64,000 bases of DNA, from contig NZ_CP109007.1 in the NCBI RefSeq assembly GCF_036226665.1, forward strand, positions 6,200,001 to 6,264,000, given 5' to 3'. Positions 23,581 through 31,669 of this stretch are shown here, piece by piece. How positions within the stretch are numbered: position 1 is the first letter of the stretch; the number at the start of each line of letters is the position of its first letter. This stretch comes from Streptomyces sp. NBC_00691 (GTDB lineage: Bacteria; Actinomycetota; Actinomycetes; Streptomycetales; Streptomycetaceae). Position numbers and translations under genes: made by a program. The notes under the pieces were generated by a model. It made no database searches. It was given only the letters and a program-made list of their open reading frames with translations, and was not told the origin of the DNA.

Positions 23581-24260
23581 GCTGCCTTTCGGAAGGTGTC
23601 GAGGATGACGGGGGCGTGGACGTGCCGGTCCACCGGGACCACTTCGTCGCTGGGGCGACCGGTGTCGGGGCTGTCCGCGTCCTGGACGCTGGTCAGGGGC
23701 GGTTCCGCCGCGCTCGACTCGTCTCCCTGGGCGTCGGCGGCCGGGGCGGGGTCAGCGTGCACGTTGTGCCGGTCGCGGTCCTCGATGGCGCGGGCTTCCT
23801 CGCTCATCACGTCGCGGGCCCACTCGACCGTGACGCCCAGGACGTGGGCCAGGCGGGTCGTGCTCCAGCCCCGGGCGCAGGCATACCGAACGACCGCCTT
23901 GCGCTCCACACTGCTGAGGTGGACATCCCGCCCGTTGATCGCGGCGCGCACCCGGGCGTAGTCGAGGCGGTTGTCCAGCTTCTTGCGCCACGCGGCGCGT
24001 TCCTTGAGGGTCAGGCCGCCCCACATGCCGTGCTCGACCTTGTTCTCCAGCGAAAAGTTGAGGCAGTCCCGCTGCACAGGGCAGGCCGCGCAGATCTGCT
24101 TGGCCTGCTGGCGGTCGCGGAAGTTGCGGGGGCCGTGGAAGAACAGCCGGTCGGCTTCCTTGGGGTTGATCCCGTAGCAGGCGGCGCGGGAGTGCCAGCT
24201 GTGGTCGGCGATCGAGCGGATGGTCGGCTGCGGACCGGTGTTGGTGGTGATGTAGCGCAT
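23577..24260 (-). CDS. WhiB-like [4Fe-4S] protein with C-terminal HTH extension
   Basis: 227 residues. Residues 20-95 are a Wbl domain: Cys28, Cys57, Cys60 and Cys66 (ICAACPVQRDC) ligate the iron-sulfur cluster and GMWGG (78-82) is the family turn. Wbl proteins normally have 80-130 residues. Here residues 108-160 add an extra region (LSSVERKAVVRYACARGWSTTRLAHVLGV) like a helix-turn-helix, then an acidic tail. It probably regulates plasmid or host genes. It overlaps the DUF2637 gene by four bases, so it belongs to the replication/mobilisation operon. Confidence 0.85.
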   Translation of the reverse strand: MRYITTNTGPQPTIRSIADHSWHSRAACYGINPKEADRLFFHGPRNFRDRQQAKQICAACPVQRDCLNFSLENKVEHGMWGGLTLKERAAWRKKLDNRLDYARVRAAINGRDVHLSSVERKAVVRYACARGWSTTRLAHVLGVTVEWARDVMSEEARAIEDRDRHNVHADPAPAADAQGDESSAAEPPLTSVQDADSPDTGRPSDEVVPVDRHVHAPVILDTFRKAA

Positions 24261-24378
24261 CAGGGTGTCTTTCGGGTGCGCCTCGGCCTCCCTCGACGCC
24301 GCGTGGCGGCGGAGGGGCAGGGGTGAGGCGGAGGGATGGGCCCGGCTGCGGCGGCGGGCCGAGGAGAGGAGGCGCGTG

Positions 24379-25131
24379 TCAGCGCCGGAAGCGGCGGTCG
24401 GGGCCGGTGAAGCGGACCGGGGTGCACATGCCGGACATACGGCTCAGCACGCGGTCGCCGACCAGGTCACGCAGGACCGGCTGGCTGGGCGAGTCGGCCA
24501 GGTCGCGGACCGGCGGCAGGTTCGTGGTGAAGATCGTCGGCAGCTGGTTCTGGCAGCGCCAGTTCACCAGCCGGAAGAGGACCTCCTCGGTCCACGCCGA
24601 GGTCTTCGCCGCGCCGACGTCGTCCAGGAGCAGCAGCGGCACCCGGACGATCCGGCGGAGCTGGTGCTCCAGGTCCACGCCAGCCTGCGGGCGGGTATCG
24701 CCGTACAGGTCGGCGGCGGTCGTCGCGTGCCAGGAAACCCCGCACCCGGAGGCGGTCAGGGCCCGGATCGCGGCGTACGCCTGGTGCGTCTTGCCGGTTC
24801 CGACGTTCCCCCAGAGCAGCAGCGACGGCCCGTGCATGATCCGTCGGCGTCCGGCAGTGCCGAACTGCGGGTTCAGTCCGCTGGCGGACGGGGCGACCGC
24901 ACCGTCGGAGACCTTCCGCGCCCAGGCTGCGACATCGGGGTGCTCCACCAGGGCTTCGCGGTAGGCGACCGGGATGCGCAGCTGGGCGGCCTCCAGGGCC
25001 GGGATCGACTCCGGGGTGTCCGGCAGCTCTGCGGCGGGGTTGATCCCGCGCTCGGAGAGCTTGGCCTCCAGGCGGGCTCGCAGGCGCTCAGGCACCGGCG
25101 GCTGTGGGTCGTCGAGGCGGTAGCGGGTCAC
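24379..25131 (-). CDS. DnaC-like AAA+ ATPase (helicase loader)
   Basis: 250 residues. The Walker A GNVGTGKT (108-115), Walker B VPLLLLDDVG (164-173) and the following TEEVLFRLVNWR and IFTTNLPP (sensor 1) match DnaC/IstB-type loaders. The N-terminal 80 residues are a helical adaptor. It likely loads the host DnaB helicase at the plasmid origin. Its ATG overlaps the Rep stop by four bases, so initiator and loader are made together. Confidence 0.88.
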   Translation of the reverse strand: MTRYRLDDPQPPVPERLRARLEAKLSERGINPAAELPDTPESIPALEAAQLRIPVAYREALVEHPDVAAWARKVSDGAVAPSASGLNPQFGTAGRRRIMHGPSLLLWGNVGTGKTHQAYAAIRALTASGCGVSWHATTAADLYGDTRPQAGVDLEHQLRRIVRVPLLLLDDVGAAKTSAWTEEVLFRLVNWRCQNQLPTIFTTNLPPVRDLADSPSQPVLRDLVGDRVLSRMSGMCTPVRFTGPDRRFRR

Positions 25132-26168
25132 AGTCGGCCTCCGAATCCGGTCGGCTCGGACGTGGGGTCGAGGTAGGGCAGGTGGCTGGCGGTGGCCCAG
25201 GGCCCCGCGCCGGAGGCGCCGACTGCGGCCGGAGACCGTGCGGCGTTCAGTGCCTCGTTGACCAGGCTCGGCAGCACGCTCCCGTGCAGGCCCTTGAGGC
25301 GCAGCCGCTTCAGGGCGCTCCGGATGACCTCCGGGTCGAAGCCCTCGTCCAGCAGGAGCTTCACCTGGCGACCGACCAGCCCCACGACGTCCCTCGGAGG
25401 CTTGTGTGCGGACTCCCGCACATACTCGGCCACCAGGGCCTTGGCCGAGGTGCCCGCCGGGCTGGTCTGCGGTGCGGGGGCCTCGCCCCCCTTGGGGAAG
25501 GATCCAGGATCCAGGATCCTAGATCCAGCCGCTTCACCCTCGCGAGGCTTCGCCGAATCGTTCACGAATCCCTCCTGACCTGCGGGTTCGTCGGACGGTG
25601 CCGAGTCGGCCCGGGCAGGCTGCCCGCTGTTGCTCACCCGCACCTGCCCGCCGCTCACGGCCTCCTCCGAGATGGCCGTGAGCGGCGTGGGCGTGGCGGA
25701 ATCCTGCGTATCGAGCATTCGACGAGGTTGCGGAGAAGTGCGCGGGAGGGTGGTGAGCGAGCTGTGGGTGGGCCCGGCCGTCGGGCAGGCGTCCTTCGTG
25801 CAGGCGCCGCACTTCTGATGGCCCTGGTGAGCCGGGCACCGCGGGCGTCGCGAGGCGGAGGGTCGGTCGATCTTCTGGTGCTTCTCCCACGTCACCACAT
25901 GGAGGTAGGAGTGCCCGTCACAGCCGGTGTAGCGGCAGATCAGGCCGGCCTCGGCGAGCTGCTCAAGGTCGATGGCCACGTTCGCCGGTGTGTGGTCGGC
26001 GCGCAGGGCCCAGAGCCGTCCCGCGATGATCGCGGGGTGGTCGCGGAAGCGGCCGGAGTCGTCCGCCTGGGTGAGCAGGCCGAAGAAGGTGACCATCGCG
26101 GTGACACCGACCGCGGCGAGGTCCTCGGACTCGAACGCCTCGGGCTTGATGGTGCGGATGCGGGCCAT
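25128..26168 (-). CDS. Replication initiator (phage-replisome-organiser type)
   Basis: 346 residues. The start MARIRTIKPEAFESEDLAAV and following FFGLLTQADDSGRFRDHP, RLWALR and LEQLAEAGLICRY form the winged-helix entry typical of phage and ICE replication initiators. A His/Cys-containing loop (CPAHQGHQKCGACTKDACP) may bind zinc. A disordered middle leads to a C-terminal helical DnaD-like part (VAEYVRESAHKPPRDVVGLVGRQ). I chose ATG 26168 because it overlaps the stop of a short leader ORF (TGATG); the longer upstream frame is not family-like. It probably binds the origin. Confidence 0.8.
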   Translation of the reverse strand: MARIRTIKPEAFESEDLAAVGVTAMVTFFGLLTQADDSGRFRDHPAIIAGRLWALRADHTPANVAIDLEQLAEAGLICRYTGCDGHSYLHVVTWEKHQKIDRPSASRRPRCPAHQGHQKCGACTKDACPTAGPTHSSLTTLPRTSPQPRRMLDTQDSATPTPLTAISEEAVSGGQVRVSNSGQPARADSAPSDEPAGQEGFVNDSAKPREGEAAGSRILDPGSFPKGGEAPAPQTSPAGTSAKALVAEYVRESAHKPPRDVVGLVGRQVKLLLDEGFDPEVIRSALKRLRLKGLHGSVLPSLVNEALNAARSPAAVGASGAGPWATASHLPYLDPTSEPTGFGGRL

Positions 26169-26257
26169 CAGGCAGCACCCCCGCGGGCGGGGTTGCGAGT
26201 GGGGGCCGTTGCCTCGTGGGCCGAGGGACTTGGTCTTTTGCGCTGGGCAGCAGACAT
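26168..26257 (-). CDS. 29-residue leader ORF coupled to the replication initiator
   Basis: Starts MSAAQRKRPSPSAHEATAP at ATG 26257 with AGGAGA seven bases upstream, a much better site than that of the initiator gene itself. Its stop overlaps the initiator ATG by one base (TGATG). Such arrangements make translation of the second gene depend on the first, so this ORF may set initiator level and plasmid copy number. The peptide itself is basic and probably disordered. Confidence 0.55.
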   Translation of the reverse strand: MSAAQRKRPSPSAHEATAPTRNPARGGAA

Positions 26258-26364
26258 GCGACAATCTCCTGTGCAGTGAAGCCGCACCGGCGGTCCCGTG
26301 AGAAGGATCGGTGCGGATGAAGGTGATCTCCGCCCTTGCCTGGGCGGGAGCATCGTGAGCGTCC

Positions 26365-26394
26365 GGCGTCTGAGAGTTGCCTCTCTCAGGCGCC
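26365..26394. repeat. Hairpin in the Rep upstream region
   Basis: GGCGTCTGAGAG, a six-base loop and CTCTCAGGCGCC pair over 12 positions with one G-T wobble. It could attenuate the leftward Rep transcript or terminate a small RNA. Confidence 0.5.
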
Positions 26395-26741
26395 GTCGCT
26401 GTTTCTGCCGTCTATCCGGTGCTGTGGCTGCCGCTGTTCATCAGGTCCCCCTCCGTTCCCCCCTGGGCCGGGCGGGCTGCCCGGCGAGCGACGACGAACA
26501 TACGAGGACGTTGCCGAAAGGTCTAGACATAGCTCTACAACCTCGTACAAGTTCCCGTGAGGCCCCGCCAACCGGCTGGCGTCCATGGAGCGCCGGATCG
26601 GCGCCCCCGCCTTCGGCAACGACTTCGTATCGGTGCCGATGGCGCGTTGCGCACACGGCGACGCAGAAGCAACATGCATGGAGGGTCCTCCCCGGGGGCT
26701 GGCACCATGAAAGGGCGAGGCCCGGCCACCAGGTGCGATAC

Positions 26742-26761
26742 GGAAACTTACGCCAGTTTCC
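26742..26761. promoter_or_regulatory. Operator-like dyad
   Basis: GGAAACT, a six-base spacer and AGTTTCC form a perfect dyad 78 bases before the XRE regulator start, just upstream of its -10-like box. Size and position fit autoregulation by that protein. Confidence 0.45.
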
Positions 26762-26838
26762 CAGATGCATCAAGCCTGGCTTACAGTAGGCCCAGAGGCC
26801 GCACCCACCGGCCGTATCGCGACCCTGCAGGAGTTCAC

Positions 26839-27708
26839 GTGCCCCCTCGTCAGTTCGACGGCAGACGCCTCCGTGCTGCCCGGCGGGCTAAAGAGCTCAG
26901 CCAGAAGGATGTGGGCGCGGCTGTAGGCGTCAAGGGGCCGGCTGTCTCGCGGTGGGAGGACAACCAGGAATTCCCCAAGGGCGAGAAGCTCCCTGCGCTT
27001 GCCAAGGCTGTCGGCGAGCAGCTTGACGATCTCTTCCCTAATGACGGTCCGGCGGACCTTCAGCTGCTTCGCTGCGACGCTGGCCTCAGCATCGCGCAGG
27101 CCGCTGAGGTCATCAGCGCGAGCCGAGTTCCGGTGAGCAACGCCGAGAGCGGCCGGCGCAGGCTGAATGATGCGTACGTGCAGCCGCTCGCGCAGGCATA
27201 CGGCGTGACCGAGGAGGAGCTGCTCGCGGCCCAGGAGGTGAGTTTCGGGCTGCGTCCGGAGAGCTCGCACAACGGCCCGGCCGCGCCGCGGACGGTGGGG
27301 GAAAAGATCAACTATCTCGTGCGGCACGGCTACTTTGGACAGGAAGCGCCCTCCGACGAGGAGATCGCGCGACGGGTCAACGAGTACGCCGGGACGGCTG
27401 TCACAACCGACGGCATCGTCGGCCTTCGCGCGGGTGCGACGACCGAGGCTTCCGACGCTGTGCGCGCCGGCCTTGCCCACGCCCTCCAGGTCCCTCTTCG
27501 CCTCTTCCAGGACGATGCAGAGCTCGGCCGCGATGAGCGCCAGATTCTGGAGTCGCTGGTGTTTCTCGGCTCGATCAGCCGAGGGCAGATCCTGGGCCTG
27601 GCCGCCCGCGGCAACGGAGAGGGCCTGTCCGTCGAGATGATGGCCAAGATCAACGAGGTGGTCGGAGAACTGCGGCACAAGCTGCCAGAGGCCCCGAACG
27701 GGGCGTAG
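26839..27708 (+). CDS. Multi-XRE-domain transcriptional regulator
   Basis: 289 residues, GTG with GCAGGAG upstream. Residues 6-66 are a clear XRE/Cro-C1 HTH (LRAARRAKELSQKDVGAAVGVKGPAVSRWE). Residues 75-130 repeat it (LRCDAGLSIAQAAEVISASRVPVSNAESGRR), and residues 153-225 look like a third copy (INYLVRHGYF ... SDEEIARRV ... VPLRLFQDD). Divergence from the Rep operon and the dyad at 26742 suggest it controls itself and plasmid replication. A strong palindromic terminator follows. Confidence 0.78.
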   Translation: MPPRQFDGRRLRAARRAKELSQKDVGAAVGVKGPAVSRWEDNQEFPKGEKLPALAKAVGEQLDDLFPNDGPADLQLLRCDAGLSIAQAAEVISASRVPVSNAESGRRRLNDAYVQPLAQAYGVTEEELLAAQEVSFGLRPESSHNGPAAPRTVGEKINYLVRHGYFGQEAPSDEEIARRVNEYAGTAVTTDGIVGLRAGATTEASDAVRAGLAHALQVPLRLFQDDAELGRDERQILESLVFLGSISRGQILGLAARGNGEGLSVEMMAKINEVVGELRHKLPEAPNGA

Positions 27709-27751
27709 GGCCCCTTGCGACTGGGTCTCGCGAGCTGGAGACCGAGGTGCT

Positions 27752-27807
27752 CTGAAACGCGAAGGACTCTGGCCCCCTGCAGGGGGCCAGAGTCCTTCGC
27801 GTTTCAG
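27752..27807. terminator. 56-base perfect palindrome, bidirectional terminator
   Basis: Two 28-base arms, CTGAAACGCGAAGGACTCTG..., are exact complements with no spacer. It lies between convergent genes ending at 27708 and 27831. Confidence 0.88.
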
Positions 27808-27830
27808 GCTATGCCAGGCAGGCTGGTGGA

Positions 27831-28460
27831 TCAGGCCGCGGCGAGGTTCACGCCGAACAGCTCGGAAAGGGCGGCCACCGTCTGCTTGGGGTCCTCGTTG
27901 TGCACGCCCGTAATGCCCAGTTTCTCTGCTGCCTCGGTGTAGGCGACCGTGTCGTCTACGAAGACGCACTCGTCGGCGGGCAGGTCCATGAGCTTGAGGG
28001 TGATCTCGAACAGCTCGGGGTCGGGCTTGCGCAGCAGATGGTGCTCGGAGATCACGACGACGTCGTAGAGTCGGTCAAGCTCGTAGCCGTCGTACAGGTC
28101 CCACGGGGCGAGCCCCACGCTGTTCGACAGGATGCTCACCTTGATCCCTGCCCGCCTCGCTGCAGCAGCCGCGTCGATCAGCAGAGGCTCGGGGCGGAGG
28201 TCTCCGAAAATCCGGCCCATGAGGTTCTCGGGGGAGACGCCGAGCATCTTGCCGGCGAACTCATTCCACTCGGTCTGAGAGACCGCTCCACGCTCCAGGT
28301 CACTGGTGATCCGGACGCCTTCGTCGTCCTTGTAGAGCGCTGCGAGGCAGGCGCCCTGCGGCAGGCCCTCGCGCCGCTCGAAAGCCAGCACTGCGGGCAG
28401 CAGCGGGGTGGTGAGAACGCCTCCGAAATCGAGGATGAGGCCCTTGGGGCGGTTGGACAT
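27831..28460 (-). CDS. HAD-superfamily hydrolase
   Basis: 209 residues, ATG 28460 with TGGAG upstream. It has all HAD motifs: motif I LILDFGGVL (nucleophile Asp), motif II ILSNS, a Lys in LLRKPDPELFEI, and motif IV CVFVDDT. DFGGVL places it with the haloacid dehalogenase / epoxide-hydrolase N-domain-like group, which hydrolyse phosphate or halide esters of small molecules. The substrate is unknown. It is a single gene with a 273-base upstream region that includes an inverted repeat GCGGGTG/CACCCGC (28637-28658). Confidence 0.85.
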   Translation of the reverse strand: MSNRPKGLILDFGGVLTTPLLPAVLAFERREGLPQGACLAALYKDDEGVRITSDLERGAVSQTEWNEFAGKMLGVSPENLMGRIFGDLRPEPLLIDAAAAARRAGIKVSILSNSVGLAPWDLYDGYELDRLYDVVVISEHHLLRKPDPELFEITLKLMDLPADECVFVDDTVAYTEAAEKLGITGVHNEDPKQTVAALSELFGVNLAAA

Positions 28461-28733
28461 GCGAGAACTCCAGGTTTGCTGAGATTTCGGACGCCCATCC
28501 GGACCGGATAGGGTCGCGGCCCGGCTACGTGTGGCGACGGGAGGAGGAGTGCGTCGCAGGCCGGAGTGCATTTGCGGGGTGGAGGAAGAGCCATCCAGTC
28601 CCCATCAACCACGGTACCAGTCGTGTTCACGGGGGCGCGGGTGCGAAATCTCACCCGCCAGGACGGGAATTTGTACCCCCCCCATGGCCGCGCGTCACCC
28701 ACGGCGAGTAGTGCGTGCGCCCGTGGAAGTGGC

Positions 28734-30002
28734 TTATGGGCGCGGATCCGCTTCAGCCGCGATCGACCTCCGGAGAAGATCTTGTGCTTGTTCCGGGGTG
28801 ACGTGTGAATAGGCCGTGCTGACTCGCGCCAACCACGCCGCCTCGCCGTCGGTGTCGACGAACGGCTTTTCACTCAGGGCGGCAGCCGCGTACGTGTTTG
28901 CCGGCGTCGACTCGGCGGCCTGCAGGGCGGCCTTGATCCAGTAAGCCTCTGCTGCCAGCTCGGGGTCTGGATGTGAGGCAGTGACATCCTCTGCGGCGAA
29001 CATCAAATCGCGCGGTGCGTAGTAGCGCAGCCTCTCGCACGCGTCAGCAATATCCTGCGTCCACCGGTCCAGGCGGACTTCGATGGGAACCCGGACGTGT
29101 CTGAGTTCTGAGAGTCGGCGACCTGGAGGGTAGAGGCTGGTCCCCGGAAATGCCTGCACCAGGTCAAACCAAAGCGGATAGATCTTGTACAGGGTGCGCC
29201 AAGTTTTCCAACGTGCCACCGCCGCGCGGGTTGTCGGAATACTCGCCCCGATGGCGACGATCAGGAAGAGAAGGTTCATCCACATTGACGTCGCGTCGAC
29301 GAGCAGTCGCATTGTGGAAGGGCTCAGCGGGAACGCGACATCAGCCCAGAGCATCGTGATGCGGGCCGTCGTGTGGGTCAGCCCCATCCACATGGCTACG
29401 CCCATCAAGCTCAGTCCGATTCGCATGCTGGTGCACTCGGCCTGCCGTGCTGCTCTCGTCCACTGATAGCCGCAAACAGCCGTCGTGACGAGAGGGAAGA
29501 AATAGAACACGGTCATGTAGACCGCTGTGCCCCATTGCCCAGCGTGATCGATCAGGAAGTTCTCGCTCGGCTTTTCGCGCTCCACGACGGTGAAGAAGAG
29601 GACCGTCAGCAGTGTGACGCCCACCGCTCCCGCCCTGTAGGAGGCCCGGGCTATCCAGCGGGAGACGGCCACGTGCCGCGGCACCACTGCCTCTGCGCTC
29701 TTCCCGTAGCTGGTAGCGACGTACGTCAGAGCGGCGATGATTGCCGCCGTGCTGGCGAAGTGCCGGAGCAGGGCGCTGAGGTCCACGACCGGGATGCGAT
29801 CCACAGCATCCATCGCCGCCGGCGTGTAAAGCCATAGCGCTACAGCGAATCCCGCGTAGCCACCCCAGAGGGCTCGTCGGTGAGCGTCTCCGTATCGCAC
29901 CGCGGGGAAACGCCACACGGCGATGATGGTCATCACTGCCGCAGTCAGGTATTTGAAGTAGTCGAACACGGAACCAGGGGGGTATGCGGTCGAGTCTCGC
30001 AC
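28734..30002 (-). CDS. MAB_1171c-like membrane protein
   Basis: 422 residues from GTG 30002; a GTG near 29969 (VFDYFKYLT) is possible, and neither has a clear ribosome site. Seven or so membrane helices fill residues 15-255 (AAVMTIIAVW, GGYAGFAVALWLY, AGAVGVTLLTVLFFTVV, MWMNLLFLIVAIGASI), followed by a soluble domain with LYKIYPLWFDLVQAFPG and RLDRWTQDIADACERLRYYAP, the hallmark of the MAB_1171c/DUF6545 family. Such proteins usually sit next to an ImmA/IrrE peptidase gene, as here. The role is unknown, perhaps sensing. Confidence 0.8.
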   Translation of the reverse strand: MRDSTAYPPGSVFDYFKYLTAAVMTIIAVWRFPAVRYGDAHRRALWGGYAGFAVALWLYTPAAMDAVDRIPVVDLSALLRHFASTAAIIAALTYVATSYGKSAEAVVPRHVAVSRWIARASYRAGAVGVTLLTVLFFTVVEREKPSENFLIDHAGQWGTAVYMTVFYFFPLVTTAVCGYQWTRAARQAECTSMRIGLSLMGVAMWMGLTHTTARITMLWADVAFPLSPSTMRLLVDATSMWMNLLFLIVAIGASIPTTRAAVARWKTWRTLYKIYPLWFDLVQAFPGTSLYPPGRRLSELRHVRVPIEVRLDRWTQDIADACERLRYYAPRDLMFAAEDVTASHPDPELAAEAYWIKAALQAAESTPANTYAAAALSEKPFVDTDGEAAWLARVSTAYSHVTPEQAQDLLRRSIAAEADPRP

Positions 30003-30091
30003 CGACCAAGTCGGCTCTTCTCGTCCTTGTTTCCGGCAGGTGGATGGTGTGGTCGTGTGAAGTTCCTGGAGCTGGCGGAGCCGGAAACTTA

Positions 30092-30709
30092 CTAGCGGTT
30101 AGGGCGACGTCGTGGTGGGGCGACCGGGTGGGCGAGCGAATGCTCAAGAAGACTGACCATGTCATCTCCCGTGACCGACAGCCTCCGCCCCAACCGCTTT
30201 ATCAAAGAGGCCGAAAGCTCGGCCTGCTTTTCCTCGAGGCTGTCGAAATCGACGCGACCCTGGACCAGCGCTCCAGGGAAACGGCGGAGCACTTCCTCGC
30301 GAATCCGCTTAGGGACGTACTTCTTGACCTGCTCATCCGTCAAGGATGTGCCGTGGTCCAGCCATTCGTGCGAGAGCTCGTGAAGGATGATGTGTACGGT
30401 CTGATTGCGACTTGAGCGGCGGCGGTAAAGGATCAGCGTGAAGCCCGGCGCCTTGACTCGAAGGCCGCATGCCGTACCTAGGCCGCCATCCCGATCGTCC
30501 ATCGGTATAAGTCGAATCTGACGCCCTAGTGCTTCCTCCATGTTTCGTACCAGCGCCTCAACGCTGAAAGGGGAGGGGATGGGGAGATCGGCGAGTAGCC
30601 TTTCGCATTCCTTCACGAGGGCGCGCCGCGAGGGGTCTCTACGCCAAGCGAATAGCCCCTCGTGTTCCCTCGCGAGGGCGCGTCGCAAAAAGTCCCTACG
30701 CCAACGCAT
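30092..30709 (-). CDS. ImmA/IrrE-type metallopeptidase
   Basis: 205 residues, ATG 30709 with TGGAGC upstream. The HELSH motif (His110, Glu111, His114) and the following EWLDHG match the Zn-peptidase of ImmA/IrrE, which cleaves or inactivates repressors under stress. Residues 4-22 and 23-41 are near-copies (RRDFLRRALAREHEGLFAW and RRDPSRRALVKECERLLAD), a 57-base tandem duplication. It lies 89 bases ahead of the membrane protein gene. Its target could be an XRE regulator such as the one at 26839, but this is only inference. Confidence 0.82.
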   Translation of the reverse strand: MRWRRDFLRRALAREHEGLFAWRRDPSRRALVKECERLLADLPIPSPFSVEALVRNMEEALGRQIRLIPMDDRDGGLGTACGLRVKAPGFTLILYRRRSSRNQTVHIILHELSHEWLDHGTSLTDEQVKKYVPKRIREEVLRRFPGALVQGRVDFDSLEEKQAELSASLIKRLGRRLSVTGDDMVSLLEHSLAHPVAPPRRRPNR

Positions 30710-30999
30710 GGTTGCTCCATTGATGCCACTGAGGTGATTACTGTCAGCCTCGTCCCGCTTACTTCCACGCGAGGCGCTAGTAGCCAGGAGCCTGTGGGGG
30801 TGGGCGGCGGTCAACCGTCGCACCCTGGTCTTCCCTAATCGTACAAGCAGGTAACCGTGATCCATATGGGGGCAGCGTGTTGTGAAGGTCACCTAAGGGT
30901 CAGAGTCTCGCAATCTGGAATTCCAAGATCGAATTTCAGGGCGAGTGCCTCAATTGATCTTTGACTTGTTCCAGTGGTTCATGAGCGCCCCCGGAGCGG

Positions 31000-31080
31000 T
31001 TACGCCGCCTTGGGATCGTTAGCGGCCAGGCTGCGGTACAGCTCGTCGATCGCGCCGTGCCGGTCGAGTGTGCTGTGCAT
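31000..31080 (-). CDS. 26-residue ORF with strong ribosome site
   Basis: Starts MHSTLDRHGAIDELYRSL at ATG 31080, with AGGGAGG and six bases spacing, and ends at TAA 31000. It is the last ORF of the leftward operon, 40 bases after the Nudix gene, and no gene follows within 290 bases, so it is not a coupling leader. The excellent site argues for translation. It could be a RiPP-like precursor or a small regulatory peptide, or the remnant of a longer gene. No Cys and few Ser/Thr are present. Confidence 0.45.
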   Translation of the reverse strand: MHSTLDRHGAIDELYRSLAANDPKAA

Positions 31081-31120
31081 CGGCTGCCTCCCTGTACGGG
31101 TCGAGGCGAAGGGCTGGGGG

Positions 31121-31669
31121 TCAAGCCTCCAGGAGCCCGAGCAGCGCGCCCTGCCCGGACTGGAGCACGTGCGCGCTCTCCAACTTGATCCAGAAGCACT
31201 CGAGCCGGGTCGGCTCCTGCTCGCCGTCGTGGTCCTCCTGGCTTGGCCACCGCTCGGGGGTCGGCTCGGCCACCTCCAGGTGGAAGACGTGCCGCTCCTG
31301 GATCTCGGCCCGGTACGGGCCCATGTCGTACGTGGTGACGCCAAGCTTGCGCACAATCTTGAAGTCCTGCAGGCCGGTCTCCTCACGGGCCTCGCGCAGC
31401 GCCGCTGCCTCGGGCGCCTCGCCCTGGCGGATGCTGCCAGCCGGGACCTGGACGCCGACCTCCTCCCAAGGGAAGTCGACGTGGCGGTGGACCAGCAGCA
31501 TGCCGCCGCGGACGACGTAACACGGCGCCTTGCTTTTGGTGATCTTCTCGGACGTGGGGGTCTCCTCGGGAGTCGTCGTTCCCGCCTTCCGCCAGGTACG
31601 GACAGCCGGAGGCGTCGAGAGTTCCTGGCCCTGAGCGCTGGCGGTCCGCCTCCGCCGTTCACGCCTCAT
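31121..31669 (-). CDS. Nudix hydrolase
   Basis: 182 residues. The first 50 are basic and Thr-rich. The Nudix box GSIRQGEAPEAAALREAREETGL fits GX5EX7REUXEEXGU. The family hydrolyses nucleoside diphosphates linked to another group. The start ATG 31669 overlaps the MazG-like gene by 11 bases. Position beside MazG and PIG-L suggests a nucleotide or sugar-nucleotide substrate. Confidence 0.82.
   Translation of the reverse strand: MRRERRRRTASAQGQELSTPPAVRTWRKAGTTTPEETPTSEKITKSKAPCYVVRGGMLLVHRHVDFPWEEVGVQVPAGSIRQGEAPEAAALREAREETGLQDFKIVRKLGVTTYDMGPYRAEIQERHVFHLEVAEPTPERWPSQEDHDGEQEPTRLECFWIKLESAHVLQSGQGALLGLLEA

Larger units (their letters stand above)
26258..26838. promoter_or_regulatory. Divergent control region between Rep leader and XRE regulator (581 bases)
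   Basis: No convincing gene lies here. It holds an 8-base inverted repeat, CCGCACCG/CGGTGCGG (26282-26316), the hairpin at 26365-26394, a partial dyad GAACATACGAGG (26496-26507) with CCTCGTACAAGTTC (26541-26554) around the palindrome GTCTAGAC (26521-26528), the dyad at 26742-26761, and a -10-like TACAGT (26781-26786). It should contain promoters of both directions and possibly the replication origin. No iteron array is obvious. Confidence 0.5.
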
